Assembly (NCBI RefSeq): GCF_006351005.1
Contig: NZ_VENP01000003.1
Location: 1 to 64,000, forward strand
Direction: 5' to 3'
Length of the DNA: 64,000 bases
From: Miniimonas arenae
Lineage (GTDB): Bacteria; Actinomycetota; Actinomycetes; Actinomycetales; Beutenbergiaceae
Shown here: in pieces, positions 62,765 to 64,000 of the stretch
Position numbering within the stretch: position 1 is the stretch's first letter
Layout of the letters: every line of letters begins with the position of its first letter
Program-made: the position numbers and the translations under genes
Notes under the pieces: generated by a model
The model's input: only the letters and a program-made list of their open reading frames with translations
Databases searched by the model: none
Told to the model about the DNA's origin: nothing

Positions 62765-63234
62765 CGAACGACTCGCCCGAGCAGGGCGGCGAGGCGCTGC
62801 GCGCCGTCGCGCGCGAGCTCGGGGCTCGCACGCTGGACGAGCTGGACCCCCCGGCCTGGCCGCCGGCACCCGAGGACGCCTCGCGGCTCGTTCGCACCGC
62901 CCACGCACTGCGCTCGGTCCCGTTGGTCGATCTCGACGCCGAGGCGCTGCGCCTGCTGGTCGCGCAGCAGGTCGCGCTGCCCGTCACCGTTCCGCTGGCG
63001 CTCGGGGTCCTGGGCGAGAACCCGTTGGCCGAGGGTGACTTCTACCCCGGCGACCTGCTCATGGCCGTCCTCGCGGTGCCTGCGCCCTACTGGCGGGGCA
63101 ACCCCGTGCACGCCCAGGCGCTGCGCGACGTCGTGACCCGCCTCGATCCCACCGATCCGGACTACCCGGTGCTCGGCGAGGGCGACGTGCTTGCCCGCAC
63201 GGTTGCGGACTTCCTCGCGCGCCTGAGGGACTGA
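62761..63234 (+). CDS. CdiI-like immunity protein
   Basis: Protein of 157 residues immediately after the toxin (ATGA overlap). It is acidic and helical: [89 protein letters not shown] resembles the contact-dependent growth inhibition immunity family (CdiI_2 type), where the L-x-L-L-x-Q-x-L-x-L-x-P segment is conserved. It would bind and neutralise the toxin in the producer's cytoplasm. Position and size support this independently of the family match. ATG at 62761 chosen; GTG at 62755 is also in frame. Confidence 0.82.
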   Translation: MTNDSPEQGGEALRAVARELGARTLDELDPPAWPPAPEDASRLVRTAHALRSVPLVDLDAEALRLLVAQQVALPVTVPLALGVLGENPLAEGDFYPGDLLMAVLAVPAPYWRGNPVHAQALRDVVTRLDPTDPDYPVLGEGDVLARTVADFLARLRD

Positions 63235-63345
63235 CGCGCGCGAGCGGGCCGGGCCCCGCAGCGCGGAACGAGGCTGAGCGGAGCGCGGCGCCGGCGCGAG
63301 ACCCGGCCCGGAGGCCATGGTGCCCACCCGCGAGGAGGCTTCCGC

Positions 63346-63585
63346 CTATCTGGGCTCGACCTCGGACTCACTCGTCCGACTGAGTCGTCGCACGATGCGG
63401 GTCCACGGCAGCAGGTGCAGAACGGTGACGATGCCGGCAACGAGGGCGAACCACAGCCCCCGCTCGTACAACGGGTTCCGCTCCGTCAGGAACGACCCAC
63501 CATCCTCGGTCCGGCACTCCAGCACACCTGGCGAGTCGACACTGTACGTGTAGGCGCCCTCGCACAGCCCACCCGTTCCGAACAG
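63346..63585 (-). pseudogene. Small membrane protein, N-terminus missing
   Basis: Clear protein-like C-terminal part of about 79 residues: LFGTGGLCEGAYTYSVDSPGVLECRTEDGGSFLTERNPLYERGLWFALVAGIVTVLHLLPW plus a basic, Ser-rich tail. One helix is complete; the two cysteines before it suggest an outside loop that should follow a first helix. Upstream the frame stays open to 63822, but that part is Arg/Ala/Ser-rich, reads through a repeat array, has no ribosome site and no first helix. The start and first helix appear to have been lost or replaced. No family recognised. Confidence 0.5.
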
Positions 63586-63683
63586 ACCCTCAGCGTCCTC
63601 TGGTCGGTCCCGGAGACGTCCGTTCTCCGTCCCCGGAGGGCGTCTGGCGTGATCCCCAGCCGCCGCCCCGCCGAGCTCTCTGA

Positions 63684-63826
63684 CACTTTGACTGGTGGCC
63701 GCGTCACTTTGACTGGCCGGATCGCATTCGGCCCGAGTCCGCTGAGCGTTTGCGCAGGTCAGCGCCATGGCTGGAGGCGCGTCGGGGATCTGACCAGTCA
63801 GAGCGCACGGGCGACCAGTCAAAGTG
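63684..63826. repeat. 21-bp repeat with facing inverted copies (2 + 2)
   Basis: CACTTTGACTGGTGGCCGCGT starts at 63684 and 63705 (period 21). After about 80 bases, inverted copies GACCAGTCAGAGCG and GACCAGTCAAAGTG start at 63792 and 63813 (period 21). It has the same plan as the array at 14497 but an unrelated unit. Confidence 0.88.
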
Positions 63827-63917
63827 CACCGACAGACCGCGAGATCGCCCTCGATGCGGGCCCGATTGCGCTGGATGGCCCCCTCCCAGCGCGGGCTCCG
63901 GCCCTCCCGACGTGAAG

Positions 63918-63950
63918 CGGGCCCGGCCCCGCCGCGCGGAACCGGGCCCG
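63918..63950 (-). terminator. Possible terminator of the gene leaving the window
   Basis: CGGGCCCGG (63918-63926) can pair with CCGGGCCCG (63942-63950) around a 15-base loop, 12 bases after the partial reverse gene's stop. The arms are themselves near-palindromic, so the fold is uncertain. Confidence 0.5.
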
Positions 63951-63961
63951 GCCGAGCGGCC

Positions 63962-64000
63962 TCAGGACTGCTGGGTCTCGCTGCGGTCGGCCGACCACTC
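63962..64000 (-). CDS. C-terminal end of a gene continuing beyond the window
   Basis: The reverse strand from the window edge reads EWSADRSETQQS then a stop at 63962-63964. The frame is open to the edge and a hairpin follows the stop, which suits the end of a real gene, but 12 residues are too few to identify it. Confidence 0.4.
   Translation of the reverse strand, partial: EWSADRSETQQS

Noticed and set aside
63246-63309. Terminator after the immunity gene (GGGCCGGG...CCCGGCCC)
   Set aside because: The 8-bp arms are about 48 bases apart with weak inner pairing; not supportable as a terminator by eye.

Overview
The window is very GC-rich, has dense coding on both strands, frequent GTG starts and several genes that appear to start leaderless, 6 to 8 bases after a TAGGCT/TAGCGT-type -10 box. 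Together with GTP-type PEP carboxykinase, a RamB-like regulator, an HspR-type operator before clpB, LppM-like and DUF3151 proteins, and many carbohydrate genes, this points to a high-GC Gram-positive actinobacterium of the Micrococcales. Cellulomonas, Cellulosimicrobium and Promicromonospora relatives are the best guess, which is an inference from gene content only. No rRNA, tRNA, CRISPR array, transposase or phage gene was recognised.

Layout. 1-7.8 kb: the end of a PTS sugar permease, a sarcosine-oxidase-type flavoprotein, a 2H phosphoesterase, a SIMPL protein, dihydrolipoyl dehydrogenase (reverse), then a SAM riboswitch driving a rhodanese-metZ sulfur operon and a UPF0145 protein. 8-14.3 kb (reverse): sugar symporter plus LacI regulator, and a CUT1 sugar ABC operon (binding protein, two permeases) with a LacI-type operator. 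14.8-25.3 kb (reverse): CPBP protease, NmrA-like protein, a sigma factor fused to a zinc finger, membrane segments and an exported domain, an S9 peptidase, and a beta-phosphoglucomutase/GH65 phosphorylase pair. 25.8-36.3 kb: lipid kinase, topoisomerase IB, amidase, Nudix, LppM-like lipoprotein, clpB and a luciferase-like oxidoreductase. 36.3-44.3 kb: lipoproteins, a broken GH30 gene, two septum-formation-like proteins in an operon with exonuclease III, SDR, pyrE and DedA. 44.6-55.5 kb: a housekeeping block (SpoU methyltransferase, fba, DUF3151, purA, purine permease, CYTH-CHAD, MFS with divergent ArsR-type regulator, purD). 55.5-60.6 kb: RamB-like regulator divergent from pckG, then sfnG. 60.7-63.3 kb: a small membrane protein and a type VII-type operon: WXG100-like protein, polymorphic toxin (type 28-like end) and CdiI-like immunity protein.

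The strongest structure outside genes is in the spacers. At least twelve intergenic loci carry short tandem arrays whose unit sequences differ but whose periods cluster at 21-22, about 31 and 62 bp (roughly 2, 3 and 6 turns of the helix). Several are followed by inverted copies of the same unit. One family, exactly 62 bp with a GTGGAC...GTCCAC palindrome, recurs at three loci with a degenerate fourth. A separate 15-mer, GGCTCGCCGTCGGGC, recurs in spacers, as arms of terminator hairpins, and inside genes at linkers and ends in more than one frame. These are the best candidates here for something undescribed.
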